A stretch of 64,000 nucleotides of DNA from Ottelia alismoides (taxonomy: Eukaryota; Streptophyta; Magnoliopsida; Alismatales; Hydrocharitaceae), in the NCBI GenBank assembly GCA_037367405.1, contig JAZKJV010000600.1, positions 1,674,001 to 1,738,000 of the forward strand, in the 5' to 3' direction. Positions within the stretch are counted from its first letter, which is position 1, and each line of letters starts with the position of its first letter. The translations under genes were made by a program, and so were the position numbers. Shown in pieces: positions 35,251 through 46,589 of the stretch. The notes under the pieces were generated by a model. The model did not search any database and was not told the DNA's origin. It was given only the letters and a program-made list of their open reading frames with translations.

Positions 35251-35430
35251 TGTTGGGAAAAATGATCAAGCTATTTATTCCAATAACCCTAGGCTCTTTT
35301 ATATAGGAGAGCAGCCTATAGGTAAATTATATAAAGCATACATAAGTAAAGAAAGCTAAGAAATAGTCCAAGAAACAGGAAATAAACACGGTACCATAAA
35401 TAAATAAATAAATATATATGTATATCTACA
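35251..35430 (-). repeat. copia-2 5' LTR
   Basis: A 180-bp LTR. On the minus strand it begins TGTAGATATA and ends TTTTTCCCAACA with a CCTATATAAAAGAG box, matching the LTR at 44996-45153. A (TAAA)n expansion near 35397-35411 accounts for the extra length. Confidence 0.88.
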
Positions 35431-37295
35431 ATTATAGAGTGGACGACCACCATAATGGGATCCACCATGACCATCCACCCTATATTAGGATTCTCATCCT
35501 TTTCTTAGCATGTTATGCAATTTAATATTGCACCAAATTAATTTGTGTTGCTTATTTTTAATTGATTATCATCTAAATAATTTCAAACTATTTTTAACAA
35601 TTACAATTTAGCCATTGATTTTTATGAATCATATTCTACGAAAATGAAATGTAAATCACATTTACATTTAATTGTGCAATGAGAATCGAATTCACATTAA
35701 TATTAAAATTATGAATCCTATTCACTATTAATTCTTTCAATGATATTATGGATCATATTCACATTACCAACAAGTATTATGTAGAGTATTATCAGTATTA
35801 ATCTCATCTATGATAATTAAATCTAATTTAATTATTGATGATGCCTTTCTACACATGTCTAAATAATGTGAATCTCATCAACATTATTTATGATAAATTA
35901 AAGCTAATTTAATTATCATTATTTCTCTTTATTTTCCAATGCTTAGATATTGTCTCTAATAGTACGATTATTGGCCTCTTTCAAGAATAGTATGCTTTCT
36001 CCGCGTATACTTGGAGATAATGACATGACGACTGTATATTCCATATATAGTGGCTTGGATAGTGAGATCTAGTGTCACACCCATATCTAGAATACCTCTT
36101 AGAGATGTATGATCAAGTCAGGTATAATATCTGATCTTCTTATTGCATCCAAATTACATTCAGATCAACGTCCAACAATTGGACCAAGATTGGATAACTG
36201 ATCTACTGAGTGGAGTCACTAAGATCCAAACCTATTTCATCACTCCCTCGAAATGGAAGTGGGATGGTTATACAATTGATTAAGATCACATCACCCTCGA
36301 GTATTCCCCATATGCGTACATCCTGCATATTGGAAGAGCTTGATTAAACCCGAAGTTCTGATCTTATTTAAACATTGTTTGTCATGATTTTATCATTAAG
36401 CTTATCATCTGATCATTGGGAATTGGTATCGATCATATGCATTCTAAAAGCATATATCATAGCTACAATTCATGCTATGCTTCTCAAGCAAGACAACCAT
36501 CGATGGAATTTGGTTGGTCCCAATATCTCATGGGTGAGCTCGTGTCTTCCAGTTCAATAGAGAACATGTATGATCCTTTTGCGAGATCATATTATTCATA
36601 TGCCTTCGTATACACATCTGCTCACTGGTGTATAGACCTTGATTAGGTCATCAAACTAATGGTATGTCTAATATACATACTTAGACATAGTAAAACATTT
36701 GTCCTCGGTCAGAGGATGCATGTCTATATCGTGATAACATATGACATAAGTCATCGATACCTTGATCTCGTTAAGTCAGCTCTTTGAATTAACTCATCTG
36801 ACGCCTCTGAATATGTATTCCTATGCAGAGGACATGTATCAAAAGGTCGGTCGGATATCAACCTTTGGAGTAAGGATTACCATCTCCTCATGTCGGAGAT
36901 CCTTTCTCGACAATCGTTTGAGGGTATTAGTTGAGTCCACAATCTAATTCTTTAGATATCATCTCAACACCAGCCTCTATGATCCATCCATTGGATCAAC
37001 AGTTGTATAATTATCAAGATAATCATAGTACATAACCCTAATTATATTAAGGAATCTTATAAGTGCATGCATTCGTTAATCTTAGATAGAGAGTAAAAAT
37101 CAATAACTTTTATCGATATATTAAATAATTACAATAACATATATTGTAGAAATGATTCGTCTAGAGATCATATGTCTAATAAGAGGTACAATTCGTTCTA
37201 ACCTCTAGATTCGCTAGTTTGGCAAATACCCAGATGGAAAAGACCAATCTTTGCTCCCTAATCCCTGAGAGGTGGTTATACTAGAGATTTGAGAA
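35431..37295. other. no gene seen; LTR-like AT-rich sequence
   Basis: A long AT-rich stretch with few ORFs. It has the texture of a large LTR, but no partner is in the window and no boundary could be set. Confidence 0.35.
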
Positions 37296-37299
37296 ATGC

Positions 37300-38170
37300 T
37301 TCAGAAGCTTGCTCTCATCGTCAAGACCAAGAACATTGAGTTCTCAAGGAGGAGGACGACACGAGCAATATTTTCAACCTCAGTCTTGATGCTAACAAGG
37401 AGATCATCATTGATTAGCGTGTGGTGGTCATCAAGTCAGACAATCCCAATAAGCCAAGTCAACCATTACCATGTTCTTTTTCATCAATAAGTTACTCGTC
37501 TCAGCACCAAAGTTGTCGCCTCTCCCCACAAAGCTTGGCTTTCTCACTCTTTGCCATCGTCTCTGCCTTCCATACCGCTTATATGCAGCTACATAAATCA
37601 CAAGATCCCTTTAATCAAGATGCCAATGAGGCAGCGGACTGTACATCGGTCTTGCAGCTCAAACATTTGATCGAGCTGAGGAACGAATACTACGATAGGC
37701 CCAAGACGTGAAATGGGATGATTTGCCTTTAAAGCTCAAGGCGCTAATGTTAGAGAATCAGTCTTGCTTAGGAAGTTCATGTCGTGTTTAGTAGATTCCA
37801 GTCCAGTGTCAATTGCAAGGATGCTAAGGTGGGCATGCTTAGGCAGCAATTGAAGAAGAGTGAGGAGGCAATGCTTTGTTGAAGAAGAGTTTGAAGTCAG
37901 GTGTTGGAGAATTGAAGGGGCAAGAGTGTGTCTTCCTAACCTTCTAGGTATTTGGTTCCGTTTGGAAGGAATGCTACATGATGGTTTATAAATTCACTAA
38001 GATACTGATCAACGTGATGAAAAGTTCCGATTGAGATCTTGGATTGGCGAAGAATGCTATCCACCCAAAAGTGGATTATGCGAAGAGGGGTCATTGCAAA
38101 TATGTAATTTTGTCTTATGTATGCTTGGGAATTTTTAAAAGGATTTGGCTCACATGATTTTGGTGATGTA
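37300..38170 (+). pseudogene. DUF641 / GIL1-like gene relic
   Basis: Plus-strand pieces match the two conserved parts of plant DUF641 proteins (GIL1-type, IRK-interacting; phototropic/gravitropic signalling). The N-terminal part is LFAIVSAFHTAYMQLHKSQDPFNQDANEAAD, then LIELRNEYYD (about 37546-37700). The C-terminal part is YKFTKILINVMKSSD, a stop, then DLGLAKNAIHPKVDYAKRGHCKYVILSYVCLGIFK (about 37985-38145). The middle is QSLLRKFMSC-like. At least three stops and frame changes are present, and the usual distal C-terminal third is absent. It has no visible introns. The identification rests on motif recall without a search, so the family could be wrong. Confidence 0.58.
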
Positions 38171-38424
38171 TGCGATGAAGTTGGGAGTATCAATTTTTTT
38201 AAAAGAGTTGGGAGCATCAAGTTGGTGATGTAAGAGAAGGTGTTGCAGAGGGAGGCCCAAAAGCTGCTTCTCTCCTCTACCAACGGTGGTAAATACTACC
38301 AACTCTTCTCCCTCTACAACCTCGCTCGTGTCGCCCATGTTAGTTGTACCCTTCTTCTTCGTCACCGTCCCCAAAGACATGGTCACCTTGAACTCATCAT
38401 AGTAGAGGTGGGAGGTGGAGAAGG

Positions 38425-39520
38425 TGTTGGTTACTATATCTCGTGCTAATATTGACTAATGGGTGCAGGTGGATTAGACTAAATGACCCGAATCGTTGCA
38501 ATCACTACATAGCACTTTCAATCATAGATATACAATCAATCCACAAGTGGCACATGTATTTAATGTGGAAGCCCTCCTTGGTAAAAACCACGACCAGAGT
38601 CTCCTGACTCAGGCTTTCAAACCTGACCCACATGGTTGTTCCACTAACCTGAATTGCTTACGCAGACAACCCAATAGTAATACAATCTGAGTTGATTACA
38701 CGGTCAACTCCACCATTTACAGTTTATACAAACATAATAACCTCACTATCAAAGCAAATATGCAGAGGATAATATGAGGAAAATACTAAAGCGGTCTTAC
38801 ATATCGAGGAGTGTGCTCGTAAGAGTTGAACACATGAAACTAGAATTGTAGGAAGAAGAATATAAAAGAAAATAGCTCTTGAATCTTTCTCTCAGAGTAT
38901 ATAGTGGAAAGCAAAGAGAAGAGAGCTTGTTGCACTTTCTTGTGTGTTGTAGATGAGGTATGGGGTCCTACCTATAGGGCTACAATCCCCATAGACATTG
39001 GCTTTGGAAAAGTAATCGTTGTGAACAAATCAGAAATGAAATCGACTTCAAAAATCTTCCTGAAATGGAATATGATTGATTAGGATACAAAGATGATCGT
39101 TCATAATCAAATGATCGATCATGAGGATTTAAGTGATCGGTCAGGTATCAAAATTAATCGATCAAAAATATAGTTGTTGCAATTCAAATATTGATCGGTC
39201 ATAAAAATAGAGTAATTGATTATAGGCGATCGATTATGTGGTTGATCGATCAGCTTAACTCTTTGACATGAAAGTCAAAGTCAAATGGTTGAAATGCAAT
39301 ACGCAAGATTTGAGGTCTTTTATTTTATATGGAAAGCATGACTCAATAAAAGAAAAGATATCGTCTTCTTCGTGAGCTTGAAATCATTCCTTAAGCTTGA
39401 GCTAGAGTTCCTTAGCCTTGAACTCTTTTCAGCTTCTTAGCATCTTAATTATTTAAGCTTGAACTCCTCATGCTATTTGCAAAAAGTAACGTTTTTGTGA
39501 GCAAACAATTTTTGTAAACA
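38425..39520 (-). repeat. LTR (left, 3') of the gag-only element
   Basis: About 1,096 bp beginning TGTTGGTTACTATATC and collinear with 41360-42530: shared blocks ACTAAATGACC, AATCCACAAGTG, CCACTAACCTGA and ATATATAGTGGAAAGCA. The right boundary is set before TTTTCTCCTCCCT, the complement of the polypurine tract. It contains reiterated GATCGATCA words. Confidence 0.8.
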
Positions 39521-41345
39521 ATATTTTCTCCTCCCTATTGACATAATAAAAAATGTCTAAATTGATATTAAACATTGATTAATACTAATTATTGGATAAA
39601 GTGATGTCTAACCAATCTCTTCCCCTTTTTGTTTGAAAATAATAATTTTAATATATGCTCCCCCTAAACTAGAGCTTCCCCTTGATCTTTTCTTAAAGTC
39701 TCCCTCTAAAAGATGAGAATCGAGGGCGCACTGCCAATGGATGATATGCATGATCAACTAAATAAAAAAAGATAAAAAGTCACCTAGGGTTCTTAACGGC
39801 GGAGTTCTCCAATCTTGGTAGTTTCTCCATGGTGATGACGTCCAACCATGATTCTGAAAATTAGAAGGCTTTGTAAGGGTCCACCTTTGTTGTTGATGTG
39901 GCCTCCATTTTCTTTAGCCTCGACACCCGAAAAAGATGTCCTGCTGCCCTTTCTTTTTCCGATCCTTCAAGGTTAAGCTGCATATTTCCCTTTTTTCTCC
40001 AAACTCATTTTCTTTTCAGGAAAGAATTAGAGCTAGAAGCATGATTTTCTATTTGCTCTTTTCCTTTTACAGAAGAAGGTACAAAAGTAAATTTCTTTTT
40101 AATCTCAACATTTTCTTTTTCTAGAGAAGAGATTTTAACCTTAAAACTACAAAGATCTTATTTTAGTAGCTCATTTTCCTTTTTGAAACATCTAAGTCAT
40201 TAAGCAAACTAGTTTATTTTCTACTAACTTCTTGCTAACCCTTTTAAGCTTCATGTAGTCTCTAAACAGATCTTGAGAGGTATTATAAAGCTCAGCATAA
40301 GAAAGTTCATTTACCTCATTTTAGAGTTTGAAGAGTCAGATGAGTCGGATTCGACTATCCCAACGAATCCAAGCATGCACTTTCGCTTTCTTCATCATTG
40401 CTGCTTGAGTCATTGTCCCATGATGTTTGCATGACTCTGTTCTTTGATTTATTTCAGAACTTCTTTTCCCTTCTGAAGTTCTTCTGTAGCTATGGGCAAT
40501 ACTTCATGTGCCCACTTTGTCGCATTGAAAGCACTTGATTTCTCTCTCTCTCCTTTTCTTCTCGAGAAAAGTCTTGAACTATTAGGTCATGAGTGCGATG
40601 TCATCATCGCTATCAGAACTTTATTGGGCTTCTTTTAAGCTGCGAGGGCTAGACTCTTCTGCAGCTTTTCTCCTTCTTTCATTCTATTCTCTAGCTTTGT
40701 TTCATAGACAAGGAGGTTACCTATGAGATCTTCTAAAGACGTCTTGCTGAAGTTTGTTAATTCATATATAGTTGTCACCCGGTGCTCTCATTCCGGTGAT
40801 AGAGAAATAATGATCTTACTCGGAAGTTCTTCGGCTAGGAAGATCCTTCCCAAGTTTCTCAGTTGGTTTACAAGAACGATGAACCAAACATGCATATCTT
40901 TGATAGTTTCTCCCTTCTGCATTTTGAAGGCTTCATAATCAAGAGTGAGCATTCGAAAGCGAAACTATTTTACCTTCATTGTTCCTTCATGTGTAGCCTT
41001 CAAGCACACCCAAATCTCGTAGGTTGTCTTTAGGTGAGATACCCGATTGAATTTGGCTTCAGACAAAGCACAAAATATGGAGTCCGTCGCCTTGTAATTC
41101 AGCGTCATTTGAGCCAATTCTGTGGCTGTGTAGCATGTCTCCTCCTCTATAAATTTGAATTCTTTTCGCATCATATTCCATGTGGTGGAATCTGATGACT
41201 GATAGAAGCTCACCATCTTTGTCTTCCAATTGGAGTAGTTAGTCCCATATATAAGCGGTGGACGAACTACAGAGCTTCCATCCAATTGTGATCCTAAATG
41301 TTGCCCATGTGTGTGTCAGAACGTAAATCCCTTCACACAAACGAG
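39521..41345 (-). mobile_element. internal region of a gag-only (non-autonomous) copia-type LTR element
   Basis: About 1.8 kb between two LTRs of about 1.1 kb. Only a gag remnant is found. There is no room for pol, so the element depends on polymerase supplied in trans, as LARD-like derivatives do. The LTR edges carry a PBS (41346-41357) and a polypurine tract (about 39521-39533 on the complement). Confidence 0.78.
40340..41285 (-). pseudogene. copia-type gag remnant (DUF4219/UBN2 with zinc knuckle)
   Basis: From the ATG at 41285 the minus frame reads MDGSSVVRPPLIYGTNYSNW, then EAKFNRVSHLKTTYEIWVCLKATHEGT, the usual start of copia gag UBN2 proteins. In other frames it continues with YELFKMQKGETIKDMH, VNQLRNLGRIF and TNFSKTSLEDLIGNLLVYE, then a zinc-knuckle relic CFQCDKVG whose last part is frameshifted. 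Breaks near 40960 and beyond make it non-functional. Confidence 0.78.
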
Positions 41346-41357
41346 GATCTGATACCA
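41346..41357 (-). promoter_or_regulatory. primer-binding site of the gag-only element
   Basis: Minus-strand TGGTATCAGATC, one mismatch from the initiator-Met tRNA complement, two bases after the 5' LTR. Confidence 0.85.
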
Positions 41358-41359
41358 AT

Positions 41360-42530
41360 TGTTGGTTTGCTATATCCTGTGTTGATATCGACTGATGGGC
41401 ACGGATGGATCGGACTAAATGACCGGATTCACGGCCTACAATCACAATAGTCTAAAAAACAAGCATAACATTACGTATCACTTTCAGTCACAGATAAACA
41501 ATGAATCCACAAGTGCACATGTATTTAATGCGGAAACCCTCCTGGCTAAAACCACTACCTGAATCTCCCGACTGGGCTTTCAACCTGACCAACACATGTC
41601 TTCCACTAACCTGAGTTGCTTACGCAACCAAGATAACCATATTGCAATCTGAGTTGATTAAGTAATCAATTCAACCGTTTCCAGTTTATACAAACCTCAT
41701 AATCTCAATATTAAAGTAAATATGCATAGAATAATATGAGGCAAATAATAGAACAATCTTATAGAGCAAGGAATGCATGAAATCAGAGTTGTTGGAATGA
41801 AAAACGCAGCAGAAAATAGCTCTTGAATCTTTCTCTCGGAATATATAGTGGAAAGCACAGAGAAGAGAGCTTGTGGTTCTTTGTTGTGTTTTGTAAAATG
41901 AAGTATGGAGTCATATTTATAGAGCTAGAATCCCCATAAACGTTGGCTTTGAAAAAAATAGTCATTGTGAACAAATCATGAACGAAATCAACTTCAAAAA
42001 TCTTCCTGAAATGGAATATGATCAATCAGAATACAAATACGATTGATCAGAATCAAATAATCAACCATGAGGATTTAGGTGATCGATCAAAATCAAAAGA
42101 TGATCGATCAAATATCAAAATTGATCGTTTATAAATATAGCCATTGCAATTCAGATATTTTAATCTATTATAAAACCAGAGTGATTGATCAAAAGTGATC
42201 AATCATGTGTGACACTTTGACCTGAAAGTTAAAGACAATCAATGGGTTGAAATGCAACATGCGAGATTTGAGGTATTTTACATAGAAAGCAGGACTCAAT
42301 AAAAGAAAAGATATTGTCTTCTTCTTGAGCTTGAGAGCCTTCCTTGAGCTTGAGCTGGAGTTCCTTAGCCTTGAACTCCTTTGAGCTTTTTATCATCTTC
42401 TTTACTTAAGCTTTAGCTCCTCATGCTTGAGCTTCTTCCTGGTCCAATAACTTTCATGCTCCTGACCTAGCTACAAGCTAATTTCACAAGCTTTGTTATC
42501 ATCAAAAATATACATGCTCATATACTAACA
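41360..42530 (-). repeat. LTR (right, 5') of the gag-only element
   Basis: A 1,171-bp LTR beginning TGTTGGTTTG and ending in ACTAACA. It is collinear with 38425-39520. Clear divergence and indels between the pair point to an old insertion. The 5-bp flanks GAAGG (left) and ATTTC (right) do not match. Confidence 0.83.
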
Positions 42531-42540
42531 ATTTCCCCAC

Positions 42541-42770
42541 TCATGCATGCACTCACAGAAAGAGGTTGGGGATATGAATAAGGAAGATAATTTGTAAAAA
42601 GGGTATAATGGATCACAAATAAAAGATAGCAAGTTATCTAACAGAAAAGATAATGCAAGTGGCAAGTTGAAAATGTTAATAAAAATTAGGTACCACATTG
42701 AAAACATTAATAAAAATTAGATACCACATTGTGACTTTTAAAAGTTTGAGGATCACATTACATTTCAACC
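42541..42770 (+). repeat. dispersed repeat, copy 1 (partner 46210-46410)
   Basis: Shares, in order, GTTGGGGATATGAATAAGGA, TATAATGG, AATAAAAGATA, GCAGAAAAGATAA-like and TACCACATTGTGAC with the partner, same orientation. It contains a local duplication of AAAAATTAGGTACCACATTG. The family is unknown. Confidence 0.65.
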
Positions 42771-44019
42771 CATTGACTTTGTCTTTGACTTTCAAGATTT
42801 GAGGTATTTTACATAGAAAGCAAGACTTTTATGTAACTTACTCTTTTTTTGTATAATACAATAACTTCTAACTAGTTAAATGGTTAATTTATTTCAACAT
42901 GATTACTTTATTTTATTTTATATAGGCACGCGATATGTTACATAAATCTACGGTAAAAGTACTCACTTATAAATCATAGTATATAGGAAATAATAACTAT
43001 TAACTAATGGTATCAGAAATACATCTAAAGAACAATAAATTAATTTGTTTGATGTGAAGAGAATTAATATTATATTAAAAAAAGCATAACGAAAGTTAAT
43101 CTTACAAGTTTTAAAAATTTTCCAAAGTCCTAACGTTGATGGTCTAGTGGAACAACCAAGAAAAAAATTAATAATAATATACATTGAAGTGAGGGGGAAA
43201 TACGAAACACTCAGGCTAAGGTAAACATTATCATGATAAACAACAAGGTTAGTAATTAGATAAAGCAACTAGAGTTAAGAATATAAATAACTTGGAACAT
43301 GTCAACTCTTGGTTTTTCTATACAACTATATGTGATATTTATGTAAATCCTTAGAAAAGTGTTCGTTATTTTCTTTCCTATAAAATTTATATGTTTGTAT
43401 CCATATTTGTATATGTCAAAATTTAGGATATTGTATTTGTACTTGTTGGAAGTTGAATTTCAATATTTGTATTTGTATTTACCAGATAGGAAAAAAGAGC
43501 ATTCATATCCACTATCAAATAGATGTGGATACAAAGGTGTACATTATATCTATTTTCATCGCTATACAAAATACTCACAAAATGTTAGTGTCGCTATAAG
43601 AGTAGATGTGTACCATTTGACAATTTGAACTTGAACATTTTGTGCAATTGTCTTATCTCCACTTAGGTCTAAACCAAACAAATCTTTAGAGCCAATTTTC
43701 CTCAACGACTAGACAAACTATGTTACAATTGCATTCCTATATTCTACGTAGTCCACAAGACTTCCAATGCCCAATCCGGATCAAGTCATCTTCTACATGC
43801 CTACTCCTTTCAAGTTTCAACAACCTTTCTAGTCTTAAGCTTCTTTAAAAATCTATAAAAAAATAGATCAATTCACCTTAGGTATTTCAATGTCCTTAGT
43901 CCATACAAGGATTGCCTTTGGATGTAAGAAGCGTATACGGTCCATGTCCTCCCTATGCTCTAATACAACTTTAATACAACATATCTCTTATCTTACTCCT
44001 CATTAGTCTCCTTGATAGA
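42771..44019. other. no gene seen
   Basis: AT-rich sequence with decayed repeats. Around 43380-43500, words like TTTGTATTTGTA resemble the subterminal sequence of the TAGGGATGC hAT family, but no ends were found. Confidence 0.4.
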
Positions 44020-44252
44020 TGTTAGAGACTGTCATTCTCATAGATGGGTAATTGCATCCTTTAAGGCTATATAAGAAGCCTCGTACATATTGTAACAGTT
44101 GAGATAATGAATAAAAAAATCAGCCCTTAGTGGCATTCTTCTGTGGTTTTATTCTGCTCCTTATGGAGCAGGGTTCCACGTAAAATCCCGGTGTTCTTAC
44201 ATGTTTATATTTCTTTATCTCTGATACTCTTCCGCATTCATCATTTTCTACA
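44020..44252 (+). repeat. 233-bp LTR (5' type) of a further LTR element
   Basis: Begins TGTTAGAGACTG and ends TTTTCTACA directly before a perfect PBS. It has a CTATATAAGAAG box at about 44074-44085. It differs in sequence from the LTR at 44996-45153. Confidence 0.72.
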
Positions 44253-44264
44253 TGGTATCAGAGC
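44253..44264 (+). promoter_or_regulatory. perfect initiator-Met tRNA primer-binding site
   Basis: TGGTATCAGAGC, immediately after the LTR end. Confidence 0.88.
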
Positions 44265-44317
44265 GAGTTTGATTTTGGTGATTTATTCTTGGAGATTATT
44301 CTGATTATATATTTGAA

Positions 44318-44359
44318 GACTATATTATAGGGTTCCAGACGAAACCCTACAATATAGTC
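44318..44359 (+). other. hairpin just downstream of the PBS, flanked by direct repeats
   Basis: A 17-bp stem (GACTATATTATAGGGTT with AACCCTACAATATAGTC, one mismatch) and an 8-base loop. A direct repeat of about 35 bases (44275-44310 and 44366-44401, TTGGTGATTTATTCT...) brackets it. Confidence 0.85.
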
Positions 44360-44430
44360 AGAGAGTTGGTGATTTATTCTGCGAGATTATTCTGATTATA
44401 TTTATTCATGGAGCATCGTGCCAGGTACAT

Positions 44431-44988
44431 ATGGATGTTATACATATTACACTAAGGTACTTTAAATCATCTCCAGGTGCATGTTTATTGTTTAGAAAAG
44501 GCAAGTCGACCACCGTCTCAGCATACACAGATGCATATTATGCAGGGTGCCCTAAGGATAGGAAGTCCACCACAAGATTTACTGTATATGTTGGAGATTC
44601 TAGTCTCATGAAAGAGAAACAAACTGTTGTGGCCAGGTCTAGTGCTGAGTCGGAGTATAGGACTATGGCCCATGCTAGCATCGAAATGATGTGGGTTCGA
44701 GTTGTTCTTACAGATCTACACATAGAGGTTCCTCTTCTCATGTCACTAAAATGTGACAACCAGGCTGCTATATTTATTGCAAATAACCCAGCATTTCATG
44801 AATGTACCGAGTACACTGAGGTTGATTGCCATTATATAAGTGATACAATTCAGAAGGGTTTTATTTCCACATCTCATTTCAGCTCAGGGGACCAGACTGT
44901 AGATATCCTCACCAAGGCCTTACTCCGAGGACCTTTTCAGAAGTGTTCGTCCAAGCTGTGCATGATAGACATCTATGCTCCATCTTGA
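44431..44988 (+). pseudogene. copia-3 RNase H fragment
   Basis: An open frame of 185 codons runs through DVIHITLRYFKSSPGACLLF, AYTDAYYAGCPKDRKSTTRF, QTVVARSSAESEYRTMAHAS, CDNQAAIFIANNPAFHE and TKALLRGPFQKCSSKLCMIDIYAPS. This is the RNase H and C-terminal tail of copia Pol, with the D and E residues of the fold recognisable. It is 5'-truncated, so it is not a functional gene despite being open. Upstream reverse transcriptase is missing. Confidence 0.87.
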
Positions 44989-44995
44989 GGGGAAG

Positions 44996-45153
44996 TGTAG
45001 ATATATCTATTTACAATGTTTATTTCCCATTTCTTGGACTATTTCTTAACTTTCTTTACTTATGTATGCTTTATGTAATTTACCCATAGGCTACTCTCCT
45101 ATATAAGAGACCCTAGGTTAATGGAATAAATAGCTTGATCATTTTTCCCAACA
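44996..45153 (+). repeat. copia-3 3' LTR
   Basis: A 158-bp LTR, TGTAGATATA to TTTTTCCCAACA, with a CCTATATAAGAGACC box. It matches 35251-35430 on the other strand. Confidence 0.88.
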
Positions 45154-46209
45154 ACAATGGGAAGGGATGCGACTCCTAATCCCATTATGTGTGTTAATTG
45201 ATTGCAATGGTTGATAATTGTTTCTTAACTTACAATAATGAAGATTATATGTAATCTTGGAGATTACATTTTAACCTCAACCATTAGTTCTTAATAGGAG
45301 TGCATCCTAGTCATCCAATTGATTATAAAAGAGAGGCTAACCCTAACCCTCTTAGTTAATATAATTGTTGCAACAACAATAACTCTCTCTCTCTCTCACA
45401 ACACATCTACTCTCTCTCTCTCTCTCCATAAAACCCAGTGGTCATCCACGACCTTGGGTTTGTGGAGACTGTGAACGTCGTCACGCTGTTGTCATGCTAC
45501 CGGACCGATTGCTCATGGTTCTTCGGCTTCTTTAATGCTTTGTGCTCTCGAAGAAGGTGGTGGAGTTCGCATGATGAAGTGAGGAGGTTCTCTGCTCAGA
45601 TCATCGTTTCGGATTGCGAGAAGCACATGTTTCATCCACGTGCCCACAAGTGCTCTCTATGTTGGATCGGACTTGAGACTTAAGGTCTCTTTTATTAGAG
45701 AGTTGTAGATCACGATCACACTTCAAGAGGTAATCTTATTAGTCGTGTGATCTTCACGAAATTGTTTGGGAATTGTTCCCATGCCATGTGGTTTCATCCG
45801 TTTTTTTAAATTTCTACTGAACCATCGCCTAGTTTGACTAGTCGACCTAGATCAAATACGATCTGATCGCCACACTTTCGTGATGTGCCAGGTGCAATCC
45901 CTCGCCTTCACCTCTAGTTTGTGCTGCTTCTATCCTTTCACCTATAAAGAGCAAAGAACACGCTTTGAGTTTGGTACTCTCTCCGAGTCTCTCTTGTTGT
46001 TATTTCGTGGGTTCCTCCGGATGTGAGAGGAGGGAGGAGTCAGGGTGAAGTACAAACTATGAGCAGCTTTGGGTAGTGGTTGGAGGGAATTTTTTTGTCT
46101 TGAGAGGGAGGATCAAGTTAAAACCCTAGAAGATGATTGATGAGATATTGACACCTCTCTATCTTGTAAATGCCATATTTATTTCTGCACATGATGCTGA
46201 AGGAAGAGT
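45154..46209 (+). repeat. dispersed LTR-like sequence, inverted copy of 8.1-8.96 kb; no gene seen
   Basis: 45380-45425 has CT microsatellites. About 45700-45830 matches the complement of about 8280-8400. An upstream TTATAAAAGAGAGG is TATA-like. An 81-codon ORF at 45438-45683 has no recognisable product. Confidence 0.5.
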
Positions 46210-46410
46210 GCAATGATGCTCCCTCCATAGCGGAGGTAGGAGGTGGGGAAGGATGTTGGGGATGTGGATAAGGAACACAATTTTGAAGAATTGTATAATG
46301 GCTCATAAATAAAAGATAACAGGTTATCTAGCAGAAAAGATAACATAAGTGCTGCGTTGAAAACACTAATAAAATTTATGTACCACATTGTGACGTCTAC
46401 AATTTCGGGA
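46210..46410 (+). repeat. dispersed repeat, copy 2 (partner 42541-42770)
   Basis: Same block order as copy 1, with GTTGGGGATGTGGATAAGGA and TACCACATTGTGACG. Confidence 0.65.
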
Positions 46411-46589
46411 CCACATGGAATTCGAGTGTAAAGTTCATGGATTTTTTGTAATTTACTCTATTATATAATACATACATTTTTTATATATATTTTGATCGTT
46501 TTTGGATAAAATGGAAATCGATCACTCTGATAGAGTTTCAAGTAAAAAACTTGTTGAGAAATATGTGGATCCCCAACCTAAGAAGCAAT

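Larger units (their letters stand above)
32601..35430 (-). mobile_element. Ty1/copia element (copia-2), 5' part: LTR, gag, protease, integrase
   Basis: The minus strand carries, in order, a 5' LTR (35251-35430), a PBS, a leader, gag, protease and the integrase core. It then stops at about 32600, where internal region 4 of the other LTR family begins. Reverse transcriptase, RNase H and 3' LTR are absent. A small hAT MITE (33530-33744) splits the protease region. It belongs to the same family as copia-1 and the 44405-45153 fragment. Confidence 0.85.
44405..45153 (+). mobile_element. copia-3, 3' fragment joined to a foreign leader
   Basis: RNase H and a 3' LTR of the copia-1/2 family, directly following the leader of a different LTR element (44020-44404). 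The polypurine tract TTGAGGGGAAG is at about 44985-44995. Confidence 0.85.

Noticed and set aside
35431..37250. A single large LTR
   Set aside because: The texture fits, but there is no second copy, PBS or polypurine tract in the window to define it.
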